Source: Quercus robur (taxonomy: Eukaryota; Streptophyta; Magnoliopsida; Fagales; Fagaceae). From it: a stretch of 64,000 bases of DNA. Where the stretch lies: contig NC_065542.1 of NCBI RefSeq assembly GCF_932294415.1, positions 41,753,942 to 41,817,941 on the forward strand, read 5' to 3'. Numbering within the stretch: the first letter of the stretch is position 1; each line of letters opens with the position of its first letter. The position numbers and the translations under genes were made by a program. This document shows positions 33,831 to 44,968 of this stretch, piece after piece. Below the pieces are notes generated by a model. It was not told where the DNA came from. It ran no database searches and saw only the letters and a program-made list of their open reading frames with translations.

Positions 33831-33902
33831 AGGATTAAAGGGTGTAAAAATAGGAATTTTACACCACATCTTTATTAAATTTAGCCTCTATATAATAAGC
33901 TA

Positions 33903-34039
33903 AATTCTAGACTAACTAAACTATACAATAACTACGGTTAAAAGACTTATTGTACGCGTCGAAAACTTAGCTTGCATGCAAAGTAGGATTGGGATTGAGC
34001 GTAGACCTATACTATTGGGCTTAATATATCTCTAACAGG
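33903..34039 (-). repeat. diverged LTR end related to the TRIM at 37393
   Basis: TAAATTCTAGACTAACTAAA ... AGCTTGCATGCAAAGTAGGA ... GGGCTTAATATATCTCTAAC matches, with divergence, the last 110-130 bp of the LTRs at 37393-37714 and 38007-38324. It ends in the same CTCTAACA, so it is a truncated family member. Confidence 0.6.
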
Positions 34040-34530
34040 ATATATTTTAGTGAATAAACAAGTTTGATATAACTCAAATAATTAGAGAAATAAAAAATAA
34101 AGAAAAGTTTAGAATTATCTTATTGTGCTATAGAATCACATTGTGAAAGTGTTGTCCTTAAAGGTTAATTCGTATCATCCGGAGTAGAACTCAATGTGAA
34201 TGACTCTTTTGGCCAAACAACCTTTAGGATCAAACTATCGATCCTTGTGATGGACACACTTCCACTACTTACAAAACTTTAAGAAAAATCTTGTAATGCC
34301 TTTCCTCAATCTCATAAGAATTATGGGAGAGGAAGATAACAGTAACTATATTTGATGAAGGAGAGCAAAAGAAAATCTGATGGAACGTGTGTTATGATGA
34401 TTTGTAATTGGCCACTAATGAGAGTTAACATTCAATGATTACTAATAACCCATGAATGTTGAATGGCTAATTTACACATAATTACTTAACACACAATGTT
34501 AGATTTGGTTGTGAAAGTTGGGTTTGTATA
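34040..34530. other. AT-rich sequence, possibly old LTR remains
   Basis: No gene. The text around 34150-34290 (hairpin-rich, TCATCCGGAGTAGAACTCAA) reads like part of a degraded LTR or leader, but I cannot assign it. Confidence 0.3.
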
Positions 34531-34539
34531 AATTAAGAT

Positions 34540-34718
34540 GAGTAATACTACAGATACAAATTATTTTATAACATTTTTACAAACCGTTAATGTGGCAAAT
34601 TTTTATTAGTTTTAATATGGACCCATCACTAATATCAAAAAACTACTTGGAAAATATTAAGGCCACATTAACAATTTGTAAAAATGTTGTAAAATAATTT
34701 GCATCTGTAGTATTACTC
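34540..34718. mobile_element. Mutator-like MITE, 179 bp, 9-bp target duplication
   Basis: Nearly perfect long inverted repeats of about 57 bp. The left arm opens GAGTAATACTACAGATACAA and the right arm ends TTGCATCTGTAGTATTACTC, with only about 65 bp between arms. Flanks AATTAAGAT (34531-34539) and AATTAAAAT (34719-34727) form a 9-bp duplication with one mismatch, as expected for MULEs. Confidence 0.8.
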
Positions 34719-34727
34719 AATTAAAAT

Positions 34728-35469
34728 TGGGTAACGGCTATATTCTCTTCTGTGTAATATTGTATAAATTAATTACTATTGTGAACGTTTTGTGTTTAAT
34801 TCTATTCTTGTCTTGTACAAGTTTGAATATAGTCATATTCTCACATACATCAACATTCTAACTCACAACGTAAAGTGTTTGTCTCATTGTCTGAGGCAGC
34901 TATAGAGACACCTACCCTAACAAATATATTGAGGTGTAAAACAATAGGGTTCGATAAGCCATGCAAGGAGAAGAATGGCTGAAGATTCCTTAACCAACAA
35001 AGATAGCATGCATGTCATAGGTGTCTGTCCCTTAACCAACAACTCTCTCCTATAAATACCAGTGTAATGTGGTGGGCTGTGCTAGTAGTGTTGGGCTACT
35101 TCCTGCTGCACTAGGCCCAAGTTTTCTGGATAAAGGAGTTGAGATCGGTCCAATTGCAACTCAATTTGGTCCAGCTTGTGCGCAAACTATGCCTGGTTTT
35201 CCAGGAACGTGCTTGCGGCAGTTAGAGCTGTTTGAGATAAGTTGTGGCAAACAAACATAATAAAAAAAAAATATATATATATATATATATATCTGGCTAC
35301 TTAGTAGGAAATGACCAAATGATCCCCAAGCACAATCACAGTAATAATAATCACTTTTACAAAAAAGAAAGAACAAAAGGGAGCAAATAGTAATATGTAT
35401 AGGTTAATCAGGAGATAAAGAAATCAATTTAAATCTGGTCCGCAAGAGTAAAACCAGAGAGGAAAGAAC
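34728..35469. other. intergenic, with an (AT)n microsatellite
   Basis: No gene. (AT)n runs from about 35270 to 35291. CACATACATCAACATTCTAA at 34844 recurs inverted near 55270 (TTAGAATGTTGATATATGTG), so both are copies of one dispersed repeat. Confidence 0.4.
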
Positions 35470-36968
35470 ATTCCTTCTCAACGCAATTAATCTCCCAAGA
35501 AATTCCTGCCATGGAGATTAACTACCTTGAGGGAAACGGACCTAAATGGTTGATGCACAAGGGCTCCTTTTGGTTTTGACAAAGAGCAGGATTTCATAAG
35601 AGAGAGAGGAAATCAATCTACCGGTGCATGCCTACCGTTCTAACTCTCCCTCTATTTTCTTCTTGGTTGTTTTCTTTCTTTCCCTTACACTCGTTTCTTT
35701 TCTATTTCCTGGTATCTCTTTTCGAATTCCTATTTCTTAGTTATGGTTCCCGTTGTTGCTCTGTTTTTTGTTCACGGCAATGTTCTCTTTTTATAGTGCC
35801 TGCCGTGACCGGATTTTACTGTTTTAGCCCTTAACCTCCTTTGTCTGGTCTGGGTGTATTGGCCAACCACCACTGGTCCGTCTGTGTGCCACTCCCCCAT
35901 CACTAGACAAAGAAGGATATTTTGTTTATTTGTCTACCATGGCACCATTTCCTGCTACGGTCTGGGTTATTTCTCTCTCCCTATCCCTCATGGCATGCAT
36001 CTAGTGGTTCCAACTCAGCTTGCTTCTTTTGGGTAGTATGTCATCCCAGTAGGACACTTCCCCCAAAAGTGCCTAAACCGGAACCTCAAAAATAGATTTT
36101 TCCCTTCTCCCCACCACCAAACCATGCCCTATTACCTCTGACCCATAACCTCACCATGCCCTGTATTGGCTGGGTACAGGATGGTGGTGTCTGGGCTTTG
36201 CGCGTGCCTCCCTTTCATGTGTGTCCAAAATCTGCCTACTAGTCGTTTGCCTACCGTGGTCTGGAGGCTTGCCTGCATAGTCTGTCGTCCATTCCTTTTG
36301 ACCTTTTATGTGAACTGCTTTTCGATTTTCCGTTCCCCTGAGGAGCTAGGCTTTATTTGATACTGGGTCTTACATTTCTTTCGGCCCATTTCTTGATTAC
36401 CCTCATTTCCTACCATATTACTCTGTCATTCTTACTGTAATGACTCAATCCTGCTGGGCCTCTTTAAGCCAGCCGTTTACTCTTTCCCCCAGTGGCTTGG
36501 TATGGCCATTGGTTTTCCTACTTATGGGCTCCTGTGTCTCTTTTGTCTTTCTCTTGGGCATCCTTGGCCCACTTGCTTTCTTTGGGCTTCCTTAACCCTT
36601 TTACTAACTCTGCATTTCTATGGATTTTACTAACTTCATTGGGCTTCCCTGGCTCAATTACCTTATTCTCATCCTTGGGGTTCATGGGCCTACCATTAAC
36701 CCCTTACTTTCTTTGTTTGCATTACTTTGGGTCTGCGGTGATCCTTTCTCACTTTTCTACATCATATACTGCCCATGGGTATGCTATTTCTCTCTTTCCG
36801 GACTTCTTTAAGCCCACTTGCCTCTTCAAGGCCCATCTGTTTATTTCATGGGCCTGTGGTCCATTATTCCTGCCATTTGGGCCTAATGGTTTTGCCATTT
36901 GTTTGCCAATTCTTTGCTACCCTTATCGTTGGGCTTTCTTCTTTCTACTTGAATTCTCAAAAATGACC
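35470..36968. repeat. pyrimidine-rich LTR-like sequence abutting the legumin relic
   Basis: About 1.5 kb with higher GC and a strong C/T bias, rich in TGGGCTT/GGGCC words, ending near 36968 (CTTGAATTCTCAAAAATGA). It lacks coding regions; its long open frames are composition-driven. It reads like an LTR of a large retroelement cut off exactly where the legumin leader begins, but no partner LTR or target duplication is in the window. Confidence 0.4.
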
Positions 36969-37022
36969 CTCAACAACCAGCATCTCCAACACGCCACTTC
37001 AGTACTACCTCAAAAAAGAACC
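36969..37022 (+). promoter_or_regulatory. legumin 5' leader remnant
   Basis: CAACAACCAGCATCTCCAAC... immediately before the ATG looks like a native storage-protein leader. No TATA box or CATGCATG legumin box is present before the LTR-like sequence begins. Only about 55 bp of the original upstream region seems to remain. Confidence 0.5.
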
Positions 37023-39965
37023 ATGGCTAATTCTATCTTTCTCTATACTTCTCTATGCCTTCTTGTGCTCTTCAATGGATGCCTAGCTCAAAGAAGCTGG
37101 TAGCAACAATATTTCAACCAGTGCCAACTAGAAAGGCTTAATGCCCTTGAACCCAACAACCGCATTGAGGCAGAAGCCAGTGTGATCGAGTCTTGGGACC
37201 CTAATGACCAACAATTCTAGTGCGTCGGAGTGGCCATTGTTCACCCTACCATTGAGCCTAATGGCCTTCTCTTGCCACACTACACAAATGCTCCTCAACT
37301 CATTTACATTCAGAGAGGTATATATATACATATATAATTAGTTATATTCAAAATGAAAAGAAAAAAAATTAAGCAACACCGAAATTAAATTTTGTTAAAT
37401 ATTAGCATTGATACACCATGTTGAATATGCTAGTATGGATGCGGAAGCGAAAATATAAAGTATAGAACATAATAACACACGAAGGTTACGTGGTTTAGCC
37501 TAATGGCCTACATCTACAAAGGAAACCCTAAAGGGCTATATCAATAATATATTATAGTGTAGTACAAATCCTGTGTTACAATAAATCATAGCATGTGTAT
37601 ATATAGTAGACTAAACCCTAGACTAATAGACTTCTAGTACAAGTAGGAGACTTGGCTTGCACACAAGTAGAATTAGGCTTAGGCCTATGCTGATGGGCTA
37701 ATATATCTCTAACACCCCATCTCAAACTCAAGATGGAAGCTTGATGAAATCTTAAGATTTGATAAGGTTAAAAAGATCCCTTGAATGAAGTTTGGCTCTG
37801 TGACAGTAGTTTGAGGAAGGCAATGATCTTGTAGTGTTGATGCGACTTCTAATGGTGGCATGACTATACTGGAGAATTTTGACGGCAGCAGTAGGAAGCC
37901 AAAGAAGATGAACACAGCGAAAAAAACACCGAGAAAGACAAAGATTGCTCTTAAATATACCATAAGGACAGAAAACCATGACCACAAAAAGGTGGCTCTG
38001 ATACCATGTTAAATATTAGCATCGATACACCATGTTAAATATGCTAGTATGGATACAGAAGCAAAAGCATAAAGTATAGAACACAATAACACATGAGGGT
38101 TACGTAGTTCAGCTTAACGGCCTACATCTACGGAGGAAACCCTAAAGGGCTACATCAATAATATAGTGTAATATAAATCATGTGTTACAATAAATCATAA
38201 CATGTGTATATATAGTAGACTAAACCTTAGACTAATAGACTTCTAGTACAAGTAGGAGACTTGGCTTGCACACAAAGTAGAATTAGGCTTGAGCCTATAC
38301 TAATGAGCTAATATATCTTTAACAAATTTAAAAAAATTGTGCTTGCGCTTATGCATGTGCAAACTGTAATTTAATTTGTGTAATGTAAAACAAATTATGG
38401 TCTCTGCGGTACCATACTTCCCAATTGCCCCAACACATACCAAGAATCTCAACAAGGATAGGACCATAGGTTCCAGCAACGAAAGCAACGAGACCAGCAC
38501 TAGAAGATCCGAAACTTCCAACAGGGTGACATCATAGCATTACCTACGGGAGTAGCCCATTGGATGTACAATGACAGCGAGTCTGAGGTTGTTGCAGTCA
38601 CTCTCCTTGACACTAACAACCAAGCCAACCAGCTTGACGAGAACCCTAGAGTAAGAACTAATTAGAAATCCAAATATTAATTAATTCCAATTAATAATAA
38701 CAATCCAATTGTATAAACTGATGTTGTATCACAGTTGGCTTTGTATATATGTAGCACTTCTACCTTGCTAGAAACCTAGAAGATGAATTTTAGCTACAAG
38801 GTCCAAGCCCACAAGGACAAGGACAAGGACGCCAGCAACAACAAGGCCAAGGCCAAGGCCGTGACGCGTGTCATAGGCATCAGCAACAGGGACAGGATAA
38901 CAATGTCTTCAGTGGTTTCCATACTGAGGATTTGGCTGAAGTTTTCAATGTGAATGAGGACACCATTAGAAACCTTCAAGTCTTGCAAGAGGACAGGAGG
39001 AACATAGTGAGAGTGAAAGGTAGGCTTCAAGTGGCCAGGCCACCACGGTTACATGAGGAGCGCGAGTGACTAGAAAGACAAGAGAGAGAAGAAAAGAGGG
39101 AACAACATGAGAGTTGTCGAGGTGGACATGGGCGTGTCGAGCGCGAGAGAGAGGAGAAAGAGAGAGAACAAGAGCGAGAGCAAGAGAGGAACCGACATGA
39201 GATGAGATAAGGTGGACATGGACATGGACGTGGACGTGACAATGGCATTAAGGAGACTCTATGCACCTTGAGGCTTAGGGAGAACATCCATGACCCTTCA
39301 CGTGCCGATATTTACAATCCCAAAGCCGATCGAATCAATACCCTCAATAGCCACAGCCTCCCAGTCCTCCCCTGGCTCCAACTTAGTGCTGAGTTTGGAA
39401 GGCTCAAAAGGGTAATGTTTGTGAATGTCGAGATTAACTTAACAATTATAATTTTTTTTCTTAATATTTATATTTAATTAGTTTACCGAAATACTAGTAC
39501 TACTTCATACATATTAAGAACAAAAAGAAATTGATAAAAATAAAATAAAAACTTGTATTTGCAGGATGCTATTTATGTTCCACATTGGATTCGGAATGCA
39601 CACAGCATAATCTATGTAGTAAGGGGCCATGCGCAGCTTCAAGTAGTTGACAACTTTGGTCGAACTGTATTTGATGATGAGCTCCAACAAGATCAGATCT
39701 TAACTGTGCCACAAAACTTTGCTATAGTGAAACGGGCTAGCAGTGATGGTTTCGAGTGGGTGGCCTTCAAGACAAATGACAATGCCCAGATTTCTCCTCT
39801 TGCCGGACAAACCTCTGTCCTTAGGGTCATTCCAACGGATGTACTGGCCAACACTTTCCAACTTCGCCAAGAAGATATTTCAGAATTGAAATTGAATTTG
39901 CTGCAGCAAGAGAACACTATAATAAGACCCTTTAGATCATCTTCTCAGAGGAGGGCTACAGCTTA
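37023..39965 (+). pseudogene. legumin (11S globulin seed storage protein) pseudogene, four exons
   Basis: Four exons as in typical legumin genes: 37023-37317, 38400-38652, 38755-39411 and 39565 to about 39967. Exon 1 encodes a signal peptide (MANSIFLYTSLCLLVLFNGC LAQ), then [20 protein letters not shown]. Exon 2 gives TILPNCPNTYQES and [20 protein letters not shown]. Exon 3 carries a Gln/Gly-rich and an Arg/Glu-rich variable region and the [18 protein letters not shown] junction. That junction holds the conserved Asn-Gly processing site and the Cys that links the chains. Exon 4 is the second cupin. Premature stops lie at 37101, 37218, 38459, 38501, 38791, 39067 and 39208. The exon 2 acceptor reads TG instead of AG. 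It cannot make legumin. Its former product is a hexameric vacuolar seed storage globulin. Confidence 0.93.
37393..38324 (-). mobile_element. TRIM-like non-autonomous LTR retrotransposon in legumin intron 1
   Basis: LTRs at 37393-37714 (322 bp) and 38007-38324 (318 bp) enclose only 292 bp. A perfect 5-bp duplication AATTT flanks it (37388-37392 and 38325-38329). On the minus strand the LTR is followed directly by TGGTATCAGAGCCACC, the copia-type Met-tRNA primer site (38006 down to 37991). The other end has a purine-rich GTTTGAGATGGGG before the LTR. LTR ends are TG...CA. There is no gag or pol. The internal open frames on the minus strand (37709-37987) have no recognisable domain. Confidence 0.92.
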
Positions 39966-40421
39966 TGATGAAGTGCAGATTCGTCAGTCATTGTAAGTAC
40001 GTCCAGATGGAGTCGAATGTTCATCAGTATCGCCGTAAGAAGGGTAAGATAGTTCCCTTAAGGTGGTCACCGGTGTGGTGCCTGCCACAACGTCTCCAAT
40101 GCCAAAGTTAGTATAAGAAAAGATTTTAGGAAATAACAGAGTATCAGAATGACTAGTAGTGCTTTTTGGTGTGTCTATGTATCTTATGTTGGTGCTAGGA
40201 AGGTTGTATATATACATTCCCGTAGCCCCTAGCTGTTGTGGCTGTTATGGTGGTTTTAATGCTTCTTTTGGTAACGCCTCTTGGTCAATAATGTGAGCTT
40301 TGATAGGTTTCCAACGGTCTGTACAGCTGTCCCTATAACCGTTCGAGGCATTTATTTAACTGCATTGAATGGCTTCTTTACCTTCGTCAATAATGTGGCT
40401 TATATCGTCGGAGGCACCTCG
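39966..40421 (-). repeat. 3' LTR (element sense), truncated
   Basis: About 456 bp matching the first 456 bp of the right-hand LTR. The last 75 bp or so are missing at the deletion joint. Confidence 0.85.
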
Positions 40422-42820
40422 TTACTCCTTCTTCTAATAAGGCAATCTTTGCGATCTTCTCTGCTACCATGTTTTGGCTTCTTAGGATCTGCACGAACTC
40501 TACCCTATCAAATTCTTGGTTCAGATGCCTTGTCAATTTGAGGTATTTCTGCATTCTTTCTTCCTTTGCTTCATATTCCTCCTTTATCTGCCCTATTACC
40601 AACTTGGAGTCACTCTGAAGGAGTAGGTTCTTAGCCCCTAATGCTTTCCCGACTCTTAGCCCTGTCAATACACCTTCGTACTCAGCCTCGTTATTGGTAG
40701 CTGGGAATTTTAAGCATCTCTCCTTCTGGGGTGATTATGACGACCCCTACTCTCCCCTTCTTTCTAGGCGGACAAACCGTTAGTCTGTATCGTCCATCGT
40801 TCTGTCTCATCGGTAAGGCCGTCCTCGTCTGGAAAAGTAAACTCGACAATGAAGTCTGCCAGAGCCTGTGCCTCGATAGATGTCTTAGGGTGGTACTCGA
40901 TGTCAAACTGGCGAAGCTCAATTGCCCATTAGACCATTCTCCCCGTTGCCTCAGGCTTGTTCATAGACTTCTTGATGGGTTAGTCCATCATTACCAGGAT
41001 GGGGTTCGCCTGAAAGTACGATCGCAGCTTGCGCGAGACTACTATTAAGGCGAATGCAATCTTTTCAGTCCTTGGGTACTTAGTTTTTGCACCTTGAAAG
41101 GCTTGGTTGAGGTAGTAAACCGGGAGTTGTTTCCTGTCCTCTTCTCTAATCAAGGCTACACTCACAGCTGTGGCTGACACTACCAAATATAAATATAGAT
41201 TTTCTCCTTCCTTATACGGGCTTAGGAGGGGCGGATTGCTCAGGTAACGCTTGAGTTCTTGAAAAGCTTCCTTACATTCATCAGTCCAGGAAAAGGCTTG
41301 CTTCAATGTCTTGAAGAAAGGCAAGCATTTATCCGTTGCTTTAGAGACGAAACTATTGAGTGCTGCTATCCTTCCTGTGAGCTTCTGGACTTCTTTGACG
41401 GTCTTAGGTGATGCTGTATCGAGTATGGCTCACACCTTCTCCGAGTTTGCTTCTATCCCCCTTTGGGACACTATGAATCCCAGGAAATTCCCCGAGGCTA
41501 CTCCAAAGACACACTTGCTGGGGTTCAACTTCATCTGGTACTGTCTGAGCATGGCAAATGTTTCCCTGAGGTCATTTAGATGGGTAGCCTCCTCCTTACT
41601 CTTGACGAGCATGTCATCCACGTACACTTCCATATTTCTCCCAATCTGCTTGCTGAACATTTTGTTCACTAACCTTTGGTAAGTTGCTCTTGCATTTTTC
41701 AGCCCGAAGGGCATTACTTTGTAACAGTAGAGCCCTTGACTTGTGGTGAAAGCAGTTTTCTCATGGTATTCTTCTGCCATTTTTATCTGGTTGTAGCCTG
41801 AGAAAACATCCATGAACGTTAATAGCTTATGCCCAGCAGTAGAATCCACAAGCTGGTCTATCCTTGGCAAGGGGAAACTATCTTTTGGGCAAGCTTTGTT
41901 CAAGTCCGTGAAGTCCATGCACATCCTCCATTTCCCATTCACTTTCTTCACTAGGACGATGTTAGTGAGCCACTCTGGATAGTAAACTTCCCGAATAAAG
42001 CCTACCGACAAGAACTTGCTAACTTCATCTGTAACTGCTTGATTCCATTCTGGAGCGAAGACTCGTTGTTTTTGCTGGACGAGCTTTATCTTCAAGTTTA
42101 CACTTAGCTTATGCTGGATGACTTTTGGGGATATACCCGGCATATCCTCGTGACTCCAAGCGAAGACATCTAGGTTCTTCTTAAGGAATTGGACAGGTCT
42201 CGTCCTCATTTCGGGACTTAGTGTCGTCCCTATTCTGGTCGTCTTTGCTGTCTCGCCTTCGACCAACTCCACTATCTCTAGGGCTTCTACTTTATCTTCC
42301 TCCTTCTCCTCGATCATCCATGTATGATTTTCTTTTGCAGCTAACACGGCTTGGTAGCATTCCCTGGCCAATACTTGGTCTGCTTTCACCTCGCCCACAC
42401 CATTCTCTATCGGGAACTTTACCTTCTAGCAATAAGTTGACGTGTTTGCTTTCCAGCGGTTAAGAGTGGGTCTCTCGATAATCACATTGTAAGATAAAGG
42501 GCAGTCTACTACCAAAAAGTCCAGCTGACGAGTCAACTGTCTCGGGTAAGCCCCCACTGTCACCGTCACCGTCACTATGCCTTTAGGATACACCCTATCT
42601 CCACTGAAACTTACAAGGGGATAGTCAAATTGGGCGCAGCCTTCCTCGATCTAACTTCAATTGCTGGAAAGTGGAGAGGTAAATAATGTTTACCGAGCTA
42701 CCATTATCCACGAGGATTCTCTTGGTATTGAATCCTTCTATCATAAGCATTATGACCAAAGGATCATCATGAGGTTGCTTAACCCTCCTAGCATCTTCGT
42801 CTAAGAAACACATGTCTCAG
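40422..42820 (-). pseudogene. gypsy protease, reverse transcriptase and RNase H
   Basis: In element order on the minus strand. Protease is at about 42813-42625 ([25 protein letters not shown] is the active-site region, with N where T or S is usual). RT is open from 42398 to 41430 with [40 protein letters not shown] and the catalytic [14 protein letters not shown] box. RNase H is in pieces: 41324-40980 (AFSWTDECKEAFQELKRYL, YPRTEKIAFALIVVSRKLRS), then NNEAEYEGVLTGLRVGKALG near 40700, and LLLQSDSKLVIGQIKEEYE near 40600. Stops and frameshifts separate the segments. The integrase that should follow is absent. Confidence 0.88.
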
Positions 42821-44221
42821 TCCGTCCGTCTTTGTTTAAATTGAGGCATCCTGTGGACGCTGTTCACCTGCCTCCGATATGCTTTCTTGAGGGATCTGAA
42901 TAACCCACCCTGGATGGGCCACCTGTGATCGTCTTGATCTCCCTAATTACATTTGGTGGGCACTGGGACGTGTGATCCTCGTCACTGGGTGAGAATTCAT
43001 GCTGGTTCTTGTTATCACCTTTGAATCTACTGGATTCCCCCTTTTTCACATACTTCTGCAGTTTCCCTTTCCGTATAAGCTCCTCTATCTATTCCTTTAA
43101 GTCCCTGCAATCCTCTATGTAGTGGTCGTGATCCTTATGGAACCGGAAGTAATTCTTCTTGTCACAGACGTTGGGGGACGAGTGTAATGGCCTTGGCCAT
43201 TTAAGGTAATGTTCATCCTTAATCTGCGCCAAAATTTTGTCAACAAGCATAACTAAAGGAGTGAATTTTACCATTAGAGGAGTTTTTTCGTCTTTCCTTT
43301 TACCCCTGTCATTGGTCCGACGATCTGGATGCTCCCTTTTTGTCCTCTACGATCGTCCTCCTTTCTTCCCATGTCTGCCGGCTTTTCTATGTCCTTTATG
43401 GTGGCTAATGCATCTTCAGCATTCATGTATTTCTGTGCCTTCAGAAGCATCTCTGCCATCGTCTTAGGAGTATTCTTCACGAGTGAAACCACGAACTCTC
43501 TGGACTTCAGCCCTACCTTAAAGGTTGTCAACTGCACCTTATCGTCAACTTCGTCTACCTCTAGGGTCTCCCGAGTAAAGCGTTTCATGTACGACCTCAG
43601 GGTTTCTTTCTCCCCCTGTCTAATGGTGAACAAGTAGTCTACTGGTCTCTTCGAGCGTTGTCCTCCGACAAAGTGGCTCAAAAAGGTGTTACTCAACTAC
43701 TCGAAGTTGTCAATGGACGATGTTGGAATAGCTCCTTTGAGAATGGTGGGGAAGGAATGACACAGTATCTCATCAGGAGACATTTGAAGGCCTAGTGTCG
43801 TCTTGAAGGTGTTGAGGTGGTCTTGGGAGTCCTTAAATCCGTCAAACGGCTCAAGTTAAGGCAATCAAAATTTTGATGGCATTGGGCATTCTAGGACCGC
43901 TGTAGTGGAGGGCAAGTCTGTTGCCCTGACCATTCTATCCAGGCTTTGGTCCATTTTCTCCTTAATGGCGTTCCTCAGCTCATCAATCTCCTTCCTCATC
44001 TCTCAAAGAAGATCTGAATTTTGTTCATCTGGAGTAGTAGGTCCTCGACGGTCACTTCTTCTATGGCTATCTCTCGCATCCTCTTGGTTGGCTCTGGACC
44101 GATTCTCCTCCTGTTGAAACCATAGCCTCATTTCCTAATTCTGTCTGGTGAGCTCTTCAACAGCGGCCGCAAGAGCCTGGACTTGCTGAGCTAAGGCTGT
44201 AGAATCCTGGTTGGACTCCAT
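42821..44221 (-). pseudogene. gypsy gag, interrupted
   Basis: Gag starts at the ATG at 44221 (MESNQDSTALAQQVQALAAA), about 80 bp after the LTR, and meets a stop after 28 codons. The central gag domain is open at 43696-43274 (SHFVGGQRSKRPVDYLFTIR, ETLRSYMKRFTRETLEVDEV, KNTPKTMAEMLLKAQKYM). A degenerate knuckle-like segment, [20 protein letters not shown], is at about 43150-43089. It has the retrotransposon gag fold seen in non-chromovirus gypsy elements. It is interrupted by several stops. Confidence 0.8.
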
Positions 44222-44302
44222 TTGAATGCAGAAGTTGATTGGAAACTACGTTTTCGAACCTGAGTACGAAAGAATGTTGATTCCCCACAGACGGCGCCAA
44301 AC

Positions 44303-44833
44303 TGATGAAGTGCAGATTCGTCAGTCGTTGTAAGTACATCCAGATGGAGCTGAATGTTTGTTAGTATCACCGTGAGAAGGGTAAGATAATTCCCTTAAGG
44401 TGGTTACCAATGTAGTGTCTGCCACAACATCTCCGATGCCAAAGTCAGTATAAGAAAAGCTTTTAGGAAATAACAGAGTATCAGAATAACTAGTAGTGCT
44501 TTTTGGTGTGTCTATGTACTTTATGTTGGGGCTGGGAAGGTTGTATATATACATTCCAGTAGCCCCTAGCCGTTGTGGCTGTTATGGTGGTTTTAATGCT
44601 TCTTTTGGTAACGCTTCATAGTCAATGATGTGAGCTTTGATGAGCTTCCAACGATCTATACAGTTGTCCCTGTAACCATTCGAGGCATTTTTTTTACTAT
44701 ATTGAATGGCTTCTTTACCTTCATCAGTAATGTGGCTTATATCATCGGAGGCACCTGGTTAATTCGTCTGTCAATACTGTGTCGTTGGTTTGGATAAGGT
44801 CGTCCAGGGAAGTTGAGTTCGTTAATCCCATCA
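44303..44833 (-). repeat. 5' LTR (element sense), 531 bp
   Basis: Complete LTR, TGATGAAG at its left and CCCATCA at its right on the plus strand. TTGTATATATACATTCC near 44540 is a possible TATA region. GCTTA and the interrupted legumin sequence (GATGCAAAG...) follow. Confidence 0.9.
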
Positions 44834-44968
44834 GCTTAGATGCAAAGTTTATTGTAAATGTGTCAAAACTATTACATGTACCTTTACGGGTTATAATAGG
44901 TTAATATAACCCTATATAACGTGAAAGGTTTTGTATAGTGTTTGTTTGAGAATTGTTTATTGTCACCA
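44834..44968 (+). pseudogene. legumin 3' flank displaced by the gypsy insertion
   Basis: GCTTAGATGCAAAGTTTATT, then GTAAATGTGTC, is the continuation of the legumin stop codon and 3' UTR. The same text follows exon 4 in the copies at 55972 and 60976. It is now 4.87 kb from its exon. The CTTTACGGGTTATAATAGGT segment at 44881 also matches the copies, but intervening sequence is missing here. Confidence 0.8.

Larger units (their letters stand above)
31670..33886. mobile_element. outer inverted-repeat DNA transposon, split by a nested element
   Basis: Sequence at about 31671-31727 (CTAAATTAATAAAGA, TGTAAAATAAG, ATTTTTACACCC, TAATCCTAG) recurs inverted at about 33829-33884 (CTAGGATTAAAGGGTGTAAA ... 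TTTATTAAATTTAG). This forms roughly 55-bp imperfect terminal inverted repeats. The original element would be about 0.9 kb without the nested insertion. Long degenerate inverted repeats suggest a Mutator-like MITE. I could not assign a target duplication. Confidence 0.45.
39966..44833 (-). mobile_element. Ty3/gypsy retrotransposon inserted in the legumin stop codon, integrase deleted
   Basis: LTR starts TGATGAAGTGCAGATTCGTC at 39966 and at 44303. The outer ends are flanked by a perfect GCTTA duplication (39961-39965 and 44834-44838). On the minus strand the primer site TTTGGCGCCGTCTGTGGGGA follows the LTR at 44302; its first part fits tRNA-Asp. Gag, protease, RT and RNase H are present in order. 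Integrase and the end of the 3' LTR (minus sense) are missing, with the break near 40421 fusing RNase H to the LTR interior. LTRs differ at roughly one site in ten, so the insertion is old. Confidence 0.93.

Noticed and set aside
36492..37103. 203-codon frame running into the legumin signal peptide
   Set aside because: It begins in CT-rich LTR-like DNA and merely shares a frame with legumin exon 1. The fused product is not a known protein, and the ATG at 37023 is the expected legumin start.
37709..37987. TRIM internal frame as a gene
   Set aside because: Open on the minus strand but with no domain and ending in the polypurine tract; most likely chance in a 292-bp interior.
39553..39996. Apparently intact 147-codon gene
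   Set aside because: It is only exon 4 of the legumin relic, with intron sequence at its left edge and LTR-derived codons at its right edge.
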